Part shown: positions 17,754-27,850 of the stretch, piece after piece
How positions within the stretch are numbered: the first letter of the stretch is position 1
Layout: every line of letters starts with the position of its first letter
Origin: an uncultured Lactococcus sp.
GTDB taxonomy: Bacteria > Bacillota > Bacilli > Lactobacillales > Streptococcaceae
Assembly: GCF_934191625.1 (NCBI RefSeq)
Contig: NZ_CAKPUG010000003.1
Location: 62,001 to 126,000 of the forward strand
Length of the DNA stretch: 64,000 nt
Direction of reading: 5' to 3'
Made by a program: the position numbers and the translations under genes
Notes under the pieces: generated by a model
What the model was told of the DNA's origin: nothing
Database searches by the model: none
What the model saw: only the letters and a program-made list of their open reading frames with translations

Positions 17754-19517
17754 TTAAAGTAGCCCTGCATCTTTAAGAACATCTTCAAGATAGGTGCCTT
17801 TTATCTTCTTCAAACCAAACTTCAATGATTCTTTTTTTAAAAGAGGCAAATCCATTTCCAACAATTTCTTTTTATCTGAGAGATAATAAACCGAACGAGC
17901 TAGAGTGCGCAAGTCGTAAGCTGAAGCAAAAACTTCAGGGACACCACGCTCCACATTTAGAAATTGGTAGACAGCTTCCATAGCGGTACGTACAGAATAT
18001 TCTGTTGTGAAGACAGTGTCTCTCTCTGTCTCAGCAAAATTACCAATAAAGGCAAGGTTCACAGAATTTTCAGGTATCACTTGAGGACGATCTCCGGGTT
18101 CGCGTAACATAAAATAAGAGGTGATAAATGGCATATAGACTGGAATAGTATTGGTATTTTCTCTAACAAAATCCTCTATCTCTGCTTCTGGCATACCTAG
18201 ATGATAAAGAAGTTCCTGTGTTATTTCCTCACCTGTACATTCCTCAATTGGTTTTTTAATATAGTTCCCTGGCGTATTGGACAAAAGGCCATAAACCCAA
18301 GTTACAGTTTCACCATTCTTTTGTTCCTTAAAGTGTGGTTGACGATGCGTAGTGAAGCTCATCAGCCAGTTTGAATCTTTAATGGTAATGATTCCACCTG
18401 TCACAACTTTACCTGATCGCAATTCGCGATGAGTTAATTTTTCAAAATAAGGTTGAATTTTGAGATTCTTCCAAGTAACGGTCGCCGATACAAACCAACT
18501 TTCATCTGGCAAGTTATCATAGAAGACTTCTGGCTTCCCAAATTCAGGAGACTGTGCAGCAAGATTTTTCCATAATTTCCAAGACCCTCCTAGATCTTTT
18601 GTAATTGGCGCTGCTGCTGTTGGGCTTCCTTGTGTGGAACTTTCAGTAATTGAACCATTCGTCACAAAAACAAGGTCATCTTCCGTCAAGTTTTGTACTC
18701 TGCCATCTGCAAATATAATCTTCTTGGCTACTTTTTTATTATTTGAAAAATCTACTTCAATATTTTCAACTTGTGCTTCATATTGGAAGATTACACCTTG
18801 ATCTTTTAAAAAGGCAAGCAAGGGTTTTACTAAAGATTCATATTGATTATATTTTGTAAATTTTAATGCTGTAAAGTCTGGTAGACCCTTGATGTGATGA
18901 ATGAACCTCATGATGTAACGACGCATTTCAATCGCTGAGTGCCATTTTTCAAAAGCAAACATCGAGCACCAATAAAGCCAAAAGTTTGATTCAAAAAATT
19001 CTTCAGTGAAGACATCTTCGATTTTTTTCCCTACCAAACTTTTTTCTTGGGCCATGAAAAGCTTCACAATTTCATCTTGTGCTTGTCGACTTAGAGTAAA
19101 CTGCCCATCATCAGCAACACGTTCTCCACGATTAGCAATAATTCGGCAATTAGAGGAGTTAGGATCATCCTTATCTAAATAGTAAAATTCGTCCAAGACT
19201 GAAGCACCTTCTACTTCCAGACTTGGAATAGAATGAAAAAGATCCCAAAGACACTCAAAATGGTTTTCCATTTCACGTCCTCCACGAATCACAAAACCAT
19301 CATGTGGAATAAAGGAACCGTCTAAAGAGCCGCCTGAAAGCGAAAGTTCTTCTAAAATATGAATGCGATTCCCTGAGACTTGGCCATCTCTGATCAGAAA
19401 GACAGCTGCAGCCAGACCTGCAAGTCCTGCCCCGACAATATAAGCAGATTTTTTGTCAGCCTCTTGTGGTTTTCTTGGTCGAACAAAAGCTTCATAGTTT
19501 CCACTGGTATAGCGCAT
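17754..19517 (-). CDS. ohyA: Oleate hydratase (myosin-cross-reactive antigen family)
   Basis: A FAD-dependent enzyme adding water to the cis-9 double bond of unsaturated fatty acids to give 10-hydroxy acids. A dinucleotide-binding motif IVGAGLAGLAAA is near residue 28, followed by LEELSLSGGSLDG; the family start MRYTSGNYEAFVRPRKP is present. Late motifs include NLAFIGNFAETERDTVFTTEYSVRTAMEAVY. About 587 aa, the normal length. The ATG at 19517 has AGAGG eight bases upstream; the ATG two codons earlier (19523) is too close to it. Monocistronic with a consensus-like promoter at 19554-19582. Confidence 0.94.
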   Translation of the reverse strand: MRYTSGNYEAFVRPRKPQEADKKSAYIVGAGLAGLAAAVFLIRDGQVSGNRIHILEELSLSGGSLDGSFIPHDGFVIRGGREMENHFECLWDLFHSIPSLEVEGASVLDEFYYLDKDDPNSSNCRIIANRGERVADDGQFTLSRQAQDEIVKLFMAQEKSLVGKKIEDVFTEEFFESNFWLYWCSMFAFEKWHSAIEMRRYIMRFIHHIKGLPDFTALKFTKYNQYESLVKPLLAFLKDQGVIFQYEAQVENIEVDFSNNKKVAKKIIFADGRVQNLTEDDLVFVTNGSITESSTQGSPTAAAPITKDLGGSWKLWKNLAAQSPEFGKPEVFYDNLPDESWFVSATVTWKNLKIQPYFEKLTHRELRSGKVVTGGIITIKDSNWLMSFTTHRQPHFKEQKNGETVTWVYGLLSNTPGNYIKKPIEECTGEEITQELLYHLGMPEAEIEDFVRENTNTIPVYMPFITSYFMLREPGDRPQVIPENSVNLAFIGNFAETERDTVFTTEYSVRTAMEAVYQFLNVERGVPEVFASAYDLRTLARSVYYLSDKKKLLEMDLPLLKKESLKFGLKKIKGTYLEDVLKDAGLL

Positions 19518-19553
19518 ATTCATTTCCTCTTTTCTAATTTTTCTTATAATTTG

Positions 19554-19582
19554 ATTATATTCTTAAAAGAGAGCGATTTCAA
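19554..19582 (-). promoter_or_regulatory. Sigma-A promoter of the oleate hydratase gene
   Basis: Minus strand: -35 TTGAAA (19577-19582), 17-base spacer, -10 TATAAT (19554-19559), giving a leader of about 30 bases. Confidence 0.75.
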
Positions 19583-19844
19583 ATTATCCTTGACTGTTTT
19601 AGACAAGTCCTTATTTTTTGAATAAAAAATCCTCATCTTCATTTAGCTCCTTGTCTTGATATCTCTTTCTTTATTTTATCTTTTTAAAGTTTTACTCTCC
19701 TTTCATCAAAGAACTTTTTGTATGATGAAAAAAATCTTAATAAGACCACCTTAATCCCAATTGACTTTTACAGACTATCCTACTAATTTAACGAGCCAGT
19801 TTTGACTCATTTTGTTTGAACAACAAGCCAATAAATTTCAAAAC
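19583..19844. other. Intergenic stretch without a recognisable gene
   Basis: AT-rich DNA between the oleate hydratase promoter and the manA terminator. I find no frame of reasonable length with a ribosome site, no tRNA and no strong hairpin here. Confidence 0.5.
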
Positions 19845-19873
19845 AAAAAAACACCTTAAAGAGGTGCTTTTTT
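19845..19873 (-). terminator. Rho-independent terminator of manA
   Basis: Minus-strand hairpin AGCACCTC-TTTAA-GGTGT flanked by A and T runs, directly behind the manA stop codon. Confidence 0.8.
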
Positions 19874-19877
19874 ATGC

Positions 19878-20834
19878 TTAATGTGCCACTGGATTGCTGG
19901 CAATAATTTCCAAATTACCTGAAAGTTGCCATTGGTCAATACCTGTAGGGATAATAAAGTGGTCGCCTTTAGTTAATGCGTATGTTTTATCTGCAACCGT
20001 AAGTTGTCCTTCTCCTTCAAGGATTGAGACGAGCATATAGTCTGCAGTAGCTTTAAAGTCTTGTGTTCCATGGATTGACCACTTATAAACGTCAAAGAAC
20101 TCAGATTTTACTAAAGTTGTTAAGTCTGCATTTTCTTCTTGAACAACTTGTACTTTATTTTCTGGTGTTTGATCTCCCGGAATGTGAAGGACATCAATTG
20201 ATTGTTTTATATGTAATTCACGGAGATTGCCTTGATCATCCTTACGATCAAAATCATACACACGGTAAGTAGTGTCGCTTGATTGCTGAGTTTCAAGAAT
20301 AACAATACCTGCACCAATCGCATGCATAGTTCCAGCAGGAACGTGGAAAAAGTCTCCTGCTTTCACTTTTACTTTACGTAGCAAGTGATCCCAGTCTCCA
20401 GAGTGGATCATTTCTGCAAGTTCTTCACGCGATTTTGCATTATGCCCATAAATAATTTCAGAACCTTCTTCTGCTGAAATGATATACCAGCATTCTGTTT
20501 TCCCAAGTTCGCCTTCATGTTTCATACCATACTCGTCATTGGGGTGAACTTGCACTGAAAGCCAGTCATTGGCATCCAATATTTTTGTCAAAAGAGGAAA
20601 GACAGCTTCTTTCGTGTGGCCAAAAAGCTCACGATGTTGGTCAAATACCTTGTCCAATTTTTGACCAGCAAATGGTCCGTTTTTGATTGTTGAGACACCG
20701 TGTGGATGAGCTGAAATTGCCCAATATTCACCGATTTTATCCGATGGTAAATCATAACCAAAAGATTTAAGATGATCGCCACCCCAGAGCTTCTCTTGTA
20801 ATACGGAATCTAAAAATAATGGTTCTATTGACAT
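19878..20834 (-). CDS. manA: Mannose-6-phosphate isomerase, class I
   Basis: A 318-aa zinc enzyme interconverting mannose-6-P and fructose-6-P, linking mannose use and GDP-mannose/sugar-nucleotide supply to glycolysis. Zinc ligands are visible as H97 in QVHPND, E114 in KTECWY and H171 in GTMHAIG, close to the B. subtilis ManA positions. Two cupin-like halves, normal Gram-positive length. An extended -10 (TGCTATAAT, hexamer at 20868-20873) gives a leader of about 30 bases. Monocistronic. Confidence 0.95.
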   Translation of the reverse strand: MSIEPLFLDSVLQEKLWGGDHLKSFGYDLPSDKIGEYWAISAHPHGVSTIKNGPFAGQKLDKVFDQHRELFGHTKEAVFPLLTKILDANDWLSVQVHPNDEYGMKHEGELGKTECWYIISAEEGSEIIYGHNAKSREELAEMIHSGDWDHLLRKVKVKAGDFFHVPAGTMHAIGAGIVILETQQSSDTTYRVYDFDRKDDQGNLRELHIKQSIDVLHIPGDQTPENKVQVVQEENADLTTLVKSEFFDVYKWSIHGTQDFKATADYMLVSILEGEGQLTVADKTYALTKGDHFIIPTGIDQWQLSGNLEIIASNPVAH

Positions 20835-20929
20835 TGTTTCTCCTCATAGTTTAATAATACTTCGTTCATTATAGCACAAAAGCGGTTTATTTTTCCTATA
20901 AAAGGAATGTTTTTGTATTTTACAAAATA

Positions 20930-20959
20930 AAAAAGCCTCCATTTAGGATTTGCTTTTTT
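20930..20959 (-). terminator. Terminator of the 57-aa membrane protein gene
   Basis: Minus-strand AAAAAGC...GCTTTTTT with an inner TCC/GGA pairing and a T-rich tail, about 40 bases beyond the stop at 21000. Confidence 0.65.
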
Positions 20960-20999
20960 ATTGTATATCAAACGCCATTTAAAAAATCACTTTTTCTTG

Positions 21000-21173
21000 T
21001 TAGTATTTAAAATTTATATGAGATAAAACATTGGGAATTTCAGCGACAAATAAAGCAATGACCACAACTATAATCCCAATCAAAGCAATTTCCCATACCA
21101 TTAAGATAATCAAGGGATGAACTCCGTCTATATATAATTTATCTGCAATTTTGTCCATCCAATGTTTTTTCAT
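21000..21173 (-). CDS. 57-aa single-helix membrane protein, probably leaderless (paralogue of 886-1026)
   Basis: The frame encodes an amphipathic, positively charged start (MKKHWMDKIADKLYIDG), the block LMVWEI and a C-terminal membrane helix of about 20 residues, then a short polar tail ending FKY. From the first Met it aligns without gaps to the 46-aa protein at 886-1026, with D7, I9-A10-D11, L13, I15, G17, P20-L21 and L24-M25-V26-W27-E28-I29 shared. No ribosome site precedes it. The ATG lies exactly six bases after the -10 hexamer TATATT, as in the paralogue. An in-frame ATG two codons earlier would overlap the promoter and is less likely. Family and function unknown to me. Confidence 0.75.
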   Translation of the reverse strand: MKKHWMDKIADKLYIDGVHPLIILMVWEIALIGIIVVVIALFVAEIPNVLSHINFKY

Positions 21174-21179
21174 AATCAT

Positions 21180-21208
21180 AATATATCAGATAAATTATAA
21201 AAACGCAA
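21180..21208 (-). promoter_or_regulatory. Sigma-A promoter of the 57-aa protein gene
   Basis: Minus strand: -35 TTGCGT (21203-21208), 17-base spacer, -10 TATATT (21180-21185), six bases, then ATG. The transcript start is expected at the A of the ATG. Confidence 0.7.
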
Positions 21209-21242
21209 TTATTCCTCTAAAATGAATATAAGATTATCCCCT

Positions 21243-22178
21243 CTAATGACGATAACTTTTATCAAATTCATCTACTTCAATATAGATATAAGATTTTTTA
21301 TCTGGTAATGCTTGACGTATATCCTTTTCAATTTCGTTAATTATTTCATAGCTATGTGCTTCAAACTCTGTTGGAATATCAATCTTTGCCGCAATTAGAA
21401 TTTCAGTTGGACCAATGTGAATTGTTTTGAGATCGATTAGTTGTTTTACAGTTTCACGAATAAAAGCACGTGTTATTTTTTCTAAATCGTAAGCCGTAAC
21501 ACTCTCACCCACAATTAGACTGTAGAATTCTCGAACCAAAAAGATAGCTGCTGCCATAAGCAATAATCCAATCAAAATTCCAGACAGAGCATCATACATC
21601 GGATTTCCTGTAAGGAAAGTAAGAACTGTTCCTCCAAGCGCTAAGATTAAACCAATGATGGCACAAAAATCCTCAGCAAAGATAACTAAAATCTCACTGT
21701 GCCGGCTCTCATGTAAAAAGCGAAACAAGGGTAATTTTTCGGTGTTGAGCTCTTTAATTTCTTTAAAAGCAACACGAAGAGAACTCCCCTCAATAATCAT
21801 ACCAAAAAGTAAGATTGCAATAAGAATCAAAGGATTATTAACCTCATGAGCAGGATGGACGAGCTTATCATAGGCCTCCATTACACCAATGACTCCCCCT
21901 CCAAAAAAGAGAAAAGTTGCAACAAGCATACTAAAAAAGTATTTTGCTCGTGCTTCTCCAAATGGATGTACTTGGCTTTGTGCTCTTTTTGCACGCTTGT
22001 CACCAAAAAGCAGTAAAATTTGATTTCCACAGTCAACTAGGCTATGAATACTTTCGTTGAGCATCGCCGCACTACCACTCAAAGCATACCCAACAAATTT
22101 ACTCATAGCAACAAGTACATTCGCTCCAAGAGCTGCAATTACGGAACTCATGCCACCAGTATGTTCTTTTTCTGCCAT
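21243..22178 (-). CDS. Cation diffusion facilitator family transporter
   Basis: A roughly 311-aa CDF antiporter exporting divalent metal (zinc, manganese or iron cannot be told apart here). Membrane helices are at about 12-35, 40-60, 82-105, 120-140, 160-182 and 190-210. Helix II carries NESIHSLVDCGNQ, with the HxxxD metal-site pattern, and helix V carries EDFCAIIGL. The cytoplasmic C-terminal domain has the ferredoxin-like fold (HIGPTEILIAAKIDIP). I prefer the ATG at 22178, about nine bases after GAGGAAA; the ATG five codons earlier has no site. Confidence 0.88.
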   Translation of the reverse strand: MAEKEHTGGMSSVIAALGANVLVAMSKFVGYALSGSAAMLNESIHSLVDCGNQILLLFGDKRAKRAQSQVHPFGEARAKYFFSMLVATFLFFGGGVIGVMEAYDKLVHPAHEVNNPLILIAILLFGMIIEGSSLRVAFKEIKELNTEKLPLFRFLHESRHSEILVIFAEDFCAIIGLILALGGTVLTFLTGNPMYDALSGILIGLLLMAAAIFLVREFYSLIVGESVTAYDLEKITRAFIRETVKQLIDLKTIHIGPTEILIAAKIDIPTEFEAHSYEIINEIEKDIRQALPDKKSYIYIEVDEFDKSYRH

Positions 22179-22308
22179 AATATCTTTCCTCATTATACAT
22201 TTTATTTTGAGTTTAACACTGATGTCTACACTGCCCTAAGCGTGAGACTTTTCGTGTTTTGCCATGAGTATTATAGCACAGTCCTCTCTTTTTTGCAGAC
22301 TTCTCTAT

Positions 22309-22345
22309 AAAAAAATAAGCTCTCATAATTGAGGCTTATTTTTTT
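22309..22345 (-). terminator. Rho-independent terminator of the rimP-rbfA operon
   Basis: Minus-strand AATAAGC-CTCA-ATTA-TGAG-A-GCTTATT hairpin with A and T runs, directly behind the rbfA stop codon. Confidence 0.85.
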
Positions 22346-22346
22346 A

Positions 22347-22703
22347 TTAATATTCTGGTTTATCCAAATTACGGAGAAGTTCGTCGATTTTTGAACCGTA
22401 TTCGACAGATTCATCTTTGGCAAACTTCAAATCCGGGATACGGTACATGGTCATACGTTGTGCTAATTCACGTTTGACAAGTCCTGTAGCTTTTTCCAGA
22501 CCTTTTTTGGCTTTTTCATTGTCACTAGCAAGGTTAGATAGCAAACTGTAATAAACGGTTGCTTGACTCAAATCGCCTGTAACTTGTACATCTGTAATAT
22601 TCACATCTTGAACGCGAGGATCTCGAATCTTATGACGCAAAATATCATTAATTTCACGCTGGATTTCGACAGCCACACGATCACTACGGAAGGAAGTGCC
22701 CAT
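22347..22703 (-). CDS. rbfA: 30S ribosome-binding factor RbfA
   Basis: A 118-aa KH-like protein assisting late 30S maturation and 16S 5'-end processing. The family start [19 protein letters not shown] and the central [20 protein letters not shown] are intact. The second ATG (22703) has GGAG seven bases upstream; the first (22709) lies on top of it. Last gene of the operon, 43 bases after infB, followed by the terminator. Confidence 0.95.
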   Translation of the reverse strand: MGTSFRSDRVAVEIQREINDILRHKIRDPRVQDVNITDVQVTGDLSQATVYYSLLSNLASDNEKAKKGLEKATGLVKRELAQRMTMYRIPDLKFAKDESVEYGSKIDELLRNLDKPEY

Positions 22704-22746
22704 AATCATTCTCCTTTTTTTATTTTTATCTCAAACATTTTAAATT

Positions 22747-25470
22747 TTAACGCTTGATTTCAACCATTTTGTAAACTTCAAAAGTATCATCAACAAGAAT
22801 GTCATTATAGTTTTCTACCATCAAACCACCTTCTTGTGCATTACCAACTTCTTTGACGTCATCTTTATAATGTTTCAAGCTGGCAATAGCTCCATCATGG
22901 ATAACTACGCCGTCACGAATAACCCGAACGCTGGCATCACGTTGAACTTTACCACGAATAACCATAAATCCGGCAATTGTACCAACCTTAGAAACGTTGA
23001 ATGTTTCACGGACAATTGCTTCACCAATGATTTCTTCTTTGTATTCTGGATCTAGCATGCCGCGCATTGCTGTTTCGATTTCTTCGATAACTTTATAGAT
23101 GATGCTATGAAGTCGAATATCTACATCTTCATGCTCTGCTTGCTCACGTGCAAGTCCTGTCGGACGAACATTGAAACCGATGATGATTGCATTTGAAGCT
23201 GCTGCTAATGAAACATCTGATTCACTAATAGCACCAACAGCCGCATGGACGATATCAACTTTTACACCTTCAACATCAATTTTTTGTAATGATGCAGCCA
23301 TAGCTTCAGCTGTACCTTGTACGTCTGCTTTGATGATGATGTTAACTGTTTTAACTTGTCCTTCTTTGAGGGTATCAAAGAGATTGTCAAGGCTGACACG
23401 TCGAGTGTTTTGGCGTTTGATTAATTGGGCGCGTTTGGCACGTTCTTCACCGGCTGCACGTGCAGATTTTTCGTCTTCAAAGACGGCAAAGTGATCACCA
23501 GCTTGTGGCACATCAGACAAACCTGTCAACTCGACCGGTGTTGAAGGCAAAGCTTCTTTAATACGACGTCCAAGGTCGTTTGTCATTGTACGTACACGTC
23601 CATAAGTGTTACCAACAACAATTGGGTCTTGGACGTGAAGTGTACCTTGTTGTACCAAGAGTGTTGCAATGGCTCCACGTCCTTGGTCAAGACGTGCTTC
23701 AACCACTGTACCAATAGCACGGACAGTTGGATCTGCTTTAAGTTCTTGCATTTCAGCAACAAGCAAGACCGTTTCTAAGAGGGCATCAAGATTTTGATTG
23801 AATTTAGCAGAGATTTCAACAAATTCAGATTCTCCGCCCCAAGCTTGTGACATAACACCGTGTTCAGCTAATTCTTGAATCACACGTTGTGGGTTTGCAC
23901 CTGGTTTATCGATTTTGTTAATAGCAACAATAATTGGTACACCAGCAGCTTTTGAGTGATTGATAGCTTCAATCGTTTGTGGCATAACACCATCATCAGC
24001 GGCAACAACCAAGATCGTAATATCCGTTACTGAGGCACCACGTGCACGCATACTTGTAAAGGCTTCGTGTCCTGGTGTGTCCAAGAAAGTTATTTTCTTA
24101 TCACCAGCTTTAATTTGATAAGCACCGATATGTTGTGTGATACCACCAGCTTCACCTTCAGTCACACGAGATTCACGGAAGCGGTCAAGCAAGGTTGTTT
24201 TACCATGGTCAACGTGACCCATGATTGTGACAACAGCTGGACGTTCTACCATGTTTTCTTCGTTAAGATAACCTTCTTCGACAAAAAGACGCTCAATATC
24301 TGATTGGTCTTCTTCCACTTTTTTAACTGGAGTGATTCCATAATCCATAAGGATTAATTCCAATGTATCTTCATCAAGTGATTGGTTTTGGTTAACCATT
24401 GTTCCCATCATGAAGAGTTTTTTGATGATTTCAGCTGGTTCACGTTTGATTGCTTTTGCAATATCTTGAACATTCATACCTTCAGCATATTCTACTGATT
24501 CTGGTAATTCATGGAATTTACGTGTAGATACTGGTGCAGCAGATTGTTGGTTTTTACCCCCACGGCGACCTTTTTGATTCCAGTTTGAGTTACGTGCATT
24601 ACGTACTTGATTACGGCTATCATTTACACGCAATGGTCCACCTGGACGACGACCGTCTGAAGTTTTATCGTGCTCATTTTTCTTACGCTCACGATCACGG
24701 CGGTTATTATTTTTACCAGAAGTGGTAGGAGCTGAAAATACTTCTGTTGTAGGTTTGCTCTCGAATTTATTACCACCACGATTTTGGTTATCATTATTAC
24801 GACGATTATCATTTTGATTGCGTCCTTGTCCACCACGACGATTGTCATTGTTGCGGCGATCATTTTGACGACGTTCTTGACGAGCAGCATCTTTTTTAGC
24901 TGCTTCTTTTTTGATATCTTCGGCGCGTTTTACGACTTTTATTTGAATCCTTGGTTTTTTATCCAATGCTTTTTTAGGTTCTTCTTTCACTGGCTCAGTA
25001 GTTTTTTCTTCTTGCTTTTTCGCTGCTGGAGCTGGAGCTTCTGATTTCTTCTCTACTTTTGGCGCTGTTTTTTCTTGTTTTACTGTTTTAACTTCTTCGA
25101 TTTTAGGTTCAGCCTTTGGTTCAGCCTTTACATCAGCTTCAACCTTTGCAGCTTTTTCTGCTTCTTCCTTAGCTTTAATACGTGCCAAGATAGCAGGGTC
25201 TTCAACAACTGCTTTTCCTGCAAATGTCCGTGGGGCTTCATCTTTTTTCTTTGAAGTTTTCGCTTTTGGTTGAGCAGTTTTTGTTGGAGCAGCTGTTTTT
25301 TCAGTAGCACCTGACTTCACACGTGCAATGATTTTTTCTGCTTCAGTATCTGTAACTGAGCTTGAGTGAGCTTTAACTGCTAAGCCCAATTCTTGTGCTG
25401 CTGACACAAGATCAGCATTTTTCAATCCTGTTTCTTTTGCGATTTGATTAATTCGTTTTTTATCAGACAA
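22747..25470 (-). CDS. infB: Translation initiation factor IF-2
   Basis: A 907-aa GTPase placing initiator tRNA on the 30S subunit. IF2_N at residues 1-55, a long Lys/Glu/Ala/Pro linker (55-190), an Asn/Arg/Gly-rich basic stretch (195-310), the second IF2_N-like domain (about 325-385), then the G domain with GHVDHGKTT at 418-426, DTPGH near 465 and NKID near 520, followed by domains II, III and C2. The low-complexity linker is typical of lactococci and streptococci. It begins 18 bases after ylxQ. Confidence 0.97.
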   Translation of the reverse strand: MSDKKRINQIAKETGLKNADLVSAAQELGLAVKAHSSSVTDTEAEKIIARVKSGATEKTAAPTKTAQPKAKTSKKKDEAPRTFAGKAVVEDPAILARIKAKEEAEKAAKVEADVKAEPKAEPKIEEVKTVKQEKTAPKVEKKSEAPAPAAKKQEEKTTEPVKEEPKKALDKKPRIQIKVVKRAEDIKKEAAKKDAARQERRQNDRRNNDNRRGGQGRNQNDNRRNNDNQNRGGNKFESKPTTEVFSAPTTSGKNNNRRDRERKKNEHDKTSDGRRPGGPLRVNDSRNQVRNARNSNWNQKGRRGGKNQQSAAPVSTRKFHELPESVEYAEGMNVQDIAKAIKREPAEIIKKLFMMGTMVNQNQSLDEDTLELILMDYGITPVKKVEEDQSDIERLFVEEGYLNEENMVERPAVVTIMGHVDHGKTTLLDRFRESRVTEGEAGGITQHIGAYQIKAGDKKITFLDTPGHEAFTSMRARGASVTDITILVVAADDGVMPQTIEAINHSKAAGVPIIVAINKIDKPGANPQRVIQELAEHGVMSQAWGGESEFVEISAKFNQNLDALLETVLLVAEMQELKADPTVRAIGTVVEARLDQGRGAIATLLVQQGTLHVQDPIVVGNTYGRVRTMTNDLGRRIKEALPSTPVELTGLSDVPQAGDHFAVFEDEKSARAAGEERAKRAQLIKRQNTRRVSLDNLFDTLKEGQVKTVNIIIKADVQGTAEAMAASLQKIDVEGVKVDIVHAAVGAISESDVSLAAASNAIIIGFNVRPTGLAREQAEHEDVDIRLHSIIYKVIEEIETAMRGMLDPEYKEEIIGEAIVRETFNVSKVGTIAGFMVIRGKVQRDASVRVIRDGVVIHDGAIASLKHYKDDVKEVGNAQEGGLMVENYNDILVDDTFEVYKMVEIKR

Positions 25471-25488
25471 TGTTGTCCTCCTTATTTT

Positions 25489-25794
25489 TTAGTTAGTCAT
25501 AAGGCTCTCCATTTTCTTTGCAAATCCATCATCAGCAATGGCCAACACTTTTCGGTTAGCACCAATTGCTAGTGAAAGTTCATTTACTGAGAACGTTTGT
25601 AAGACGCTTACCTCATAGTAACTCGATTTATCGGTGATTTTTTTGATCAAATTCTCTGAAGCATCATAGGCAACAAAAACTAAGCTGGCTTTGCCATTTT
25701 GAATGGCTTTAACCACAAGCTCTTCTCCTGTGATAACTTTTCCTGCACGTTTGGCAAGACCGAGTAAATTCAATATTTTTTTTGTATTATCCAT
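25489..25794 (-). CDS. ylxQ: YlxQ-type L7Ae-family RNA-binding protein
   Basis: A 101-aa protein of the L7Ae/L30e/S12e fold, binding kink-turn RNA. Features are NLLGLAKRAGKVITGEE at the N-terminus and LVFVAYDASENLIKKI in the middle. It starts one base after the ylxR stop codon. Its role in the operon is not established; it is regularly found between ylxR and infB in Firmicutes. Confidence 0.92.
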   Translation of the reverse strand: MDNTKKILNLLGLAKRAGKVITGEELVVKAIQNGKASLVFVAYDASENLIKKITDKSSYYEVSVLQTFSVNELSLAIGANRKVLAIADDGFAKKMESLMTN

Positions 25795-25795
25795 T

Positions 25796-26122
25796 TTAGT
25801 CGTAGTCCGGTGCCAAGTCTGCCGAGTAGGTAGCTTCTGCTAATTCACGACGAGCAACTTGGTGTTCAACATAACTGATCAATTCATCATAAAATTCATC
25901 TGAGATTTTTGTACTAAACGTACGATCAAAGACATGTCTCTTTTTAGCGAGCTGTGCTTCTTCATTCGATAAGGCGATATAAGCACCACGGCCATGTGCC
26001 TTACCTGTCGGATCAATGGAGATTTGTCCCTCTTTATTAAAAGCAATACGTAAAAGATCACGTTTAGCAATTTGCTCACCAGAAACCACAGACTTTCTCA
26101 TGGGAGTCTTTTTTTGTTTCAT
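25796..26122 (-). CDS. ylxR: YlxR-family protein (DUF448)
   Basis: A small basic protein next to nusA in nearly all Firmicutes, with the RKSVVSGEQIAKRDLLRI and DPTGKAHGRGAYI motifs of the family. Relatives have been described as RNA- or nucleoid-binding regulators. I choose the ATG at 26122, giving MKQKKTPMRKS, just after the nusA stop; the longer in-frame beginning inside nusA is Leu/Lys-rich shadow sequence. About 108 aa. Confidence 0.92.
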   Translation of the reverse strand: MKQKKTPMRKSVVSGEQIAKRDLLRIAFNKEGQISIDPTGKAHGRGAYIALSNEEAQLAKKRHVFDRTFSTKISDEFYDELISYVEHQVARRELAEATYSADLAPDYD

Positions 26123-26126
26123 AGGC

Positions 26127-27254
26127 CTATTCTTCAGTTGTTGCTTCTTCAGTAACAGTTTCAGCAACTTCCTCTACAATTTCATCTACTTCTTCAACAA
26201 GTACATCAAGCTCTGCCATTTCCTTTTGGAAATCTTCTTCTGACTTGATATCAATCTTACAGTTTGTAACGTGGGCAGCAAGACGTACATTTTGTCCACG
26301 TTTACCGATAGCCAAAGATAATTGATCTTGGGCTACAACTGCAATCGCTGAACCATCTTCACGGATAGCTACTTGCTCAATGCGAGCTGGCTTAAGTGCA
26401 TTTGCAATTAAGGTTGCTTTATCCGCATTATATTCGATGATATCCATTTTCTCACCTGCAAGTTCACGGATAATGCCTTGAATACGAGCCCCTTTAGCAC
26501 CAACCATTGTACCGATAGCATCGACGTTCTCATCATGACTTTCAACAATCACTTTTGCACGATCTCCTGCATCACGTGCAACAGATTTGATTTCGACTGT
26601 CCCATCGTAAACTTCAGGAATTTCTTTTTCAAACATACGTTTAAGCATATCTGGAGCTGTACGGCTGATGAAGACACGTGTACCTTTTGGTGTCAATAGA
26701 ACGTCAGTCACATAGACTTTCACTTTGTCACCAACGTGATAATTTTCTTGGCTGATACGATCTTTAGCTGTCAAAAGAGCATCGACACGGCCCAAGTTAA
26801 CATAGACTGCACGAGCGTCTACTTTTTCAACTGTTCCCATGATAATTTCATCTTTATAACGGCTATATTCATTGTAAATGATTGTGCGTTCTTCTTCACG
26901 CATTTTTTGCATGATAACCTGTTTCGCAGCACCAGCAGCTGTACGTGCAAAATCTTTTGGTTTTTCTTCAAACATGATTTTGTCGCCAATTTCATAATGC
27001 GGGTTTAGTTCTTGGGCATCTTCAAGTGAAATTTCAAGGCGGCTATCAAAGACTTCATCAACAATTTCACGTGTTGAATAAACATTGAAGTTTCCCTTTT
27101 TCTCATCGAAAATAACCTTAACATTTTGTGCTTGACCATATTGGCGCTTGTAAGCTGCTGTGATCGCTTGCTCAATTGCTTCGATAACAATCTCTTGTTT
27201 AATGCCTTTTTCTTCTTCTAACATTGTAAAGGCGTTAAGCATTTCCTTGCTCAT
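26127..27254 (-). CDS. nusA: Transcription termination/antitermination factor NusA
   Basis: A 375-aa RNA-polymerase-binding protein: N-terminal domain (1-130), S1 domain (about 133-200, GTVEKVDARAVYVNLGRVDALL), KH1 (about 230-275, VGAKGARIQGI) and KH2 (about 295-345, AIGKRGQNVRLAA). The C-terminus ends in a short acidic tail (VDEIVEEVAETV). It has the Gram-positive length without the enteric acidic repeats. It follows rimP by 92 bases. Confidence 0.97.
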   Translation of the reverse strand: MSKEMLNAFTMLEEEKGIKQEIVIEAIEQAITAAYKRQYGQAQNVKVIFDEKKGNFNVYSTREIVDEVFDSRLEISLEDAQELNPHYEIGDKIMFEEKPKDFARTAAGAAKQVIMQKMREEERTIIYNEYSRYKDEIIMGTVEKVDARAVYVNLGRVDALLTAKDRISQENYHVGDKVKVYVTDVLLTPKGTRVFISRTAPDMLKRMFEKEIPEVYDGTVEIKSVARDAGDRAKVIVESHDENVDAIGTMVGAKGARIQGIIRELAGEKMDIIEYNADKATLIANALKPARIEQVAIREDGSAIAVVAQDQLSLAIGKRGQNVRLAAHVTNCKIDIKSEEDFQKEMAELDVLVEEVDEIVEEVAETVTEEATTEE

Positions 27255-27346
27255 TTTGTTTTTTCCTCTTTCTTGAGTTTTTTGGAAAATATTATAGTTT
27301 TAATTTTTTCAGTTGAAAGTTTTACTCTCAGAGCATTTAGAATTTC

Positions 27347-27823
27347 TTACAACTTCACTAGAGTTGTTGCTTTTGAAATTTTATCTGCTGGAATTTCAAC
27401 TGTTTTCTTACGGGCTTTATCCATATATTCTACAGTTAAGGTGTTATCCTCAAACTTCACCAAATCTCCAACAAACTCTTTTTCGCCTTCAATTTTTTGA
27501 TAAAGTTTTACAAGTATGTATTCACCAATGGCATCTTGAAAGTGTTCAGCTTTTTTAAGCGGACGTTCTGCACCAGGGCTTGCAACTTCAAGCATATAAC
27601 CTTCTGTTGGAAATGGATCGGGTGAAATTGTATCTAGCAAAGGTGAAAGAATTTCACTTAAATCTGCTGTATCTTGAATAGTAATGCCATCTGCCTTATC
27701 CACCAAAAGACGCAATATCATATCTCCGCCAAGTTTTTCCCACTCAACATCAATCAATTCAAACTCTTCTGGTAGGTGAGGCGAGATGAAGTCTTCTACT
27801 GTTTTTACAAGTGTTTCTGACAT
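27347..27823 (-). CDS. rimP: Ribosome maturation factor RimP
   Basis: A 158-aa factor for 30S assembly: an N-terminal alpha/beta domain with [23 protein letters not shown] and a C-terminal SH3-like domain after the conserved [18 protein letters not shown]. The ATG at 27823 has AAAGGAG nine bases upstream; a 14-codon in-frame extension starts without a site within the leader hairpin and is rejected. First gene of the nusA-infB operon. Confidence 0.95.
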   Translation of the reverse strand: MSETLVKTVEDFISPHLPEEFELIDVEWEKLGGDMILRLLVDKADGITIQDTADLSEILSPLLDTISPDPFPTEGYMLEVASPGAERPLKKAEHFQDAIGEYILVKLYQKIEGEKEFVGDLVKFEDNTLTVEYMDKARKKTVEIPADKISKATTLVKL

Positions 27824-27850
27824 CTCTTCTCCTTTCAGAAAACAACACAG

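Noticed and set aside
26123..26167. Longer YlxR beginning inside nusA
   Set aside because: The extra residues are the shadow of the acidic nusA tail; the conserved family begins with MKQKKTPMRKS.
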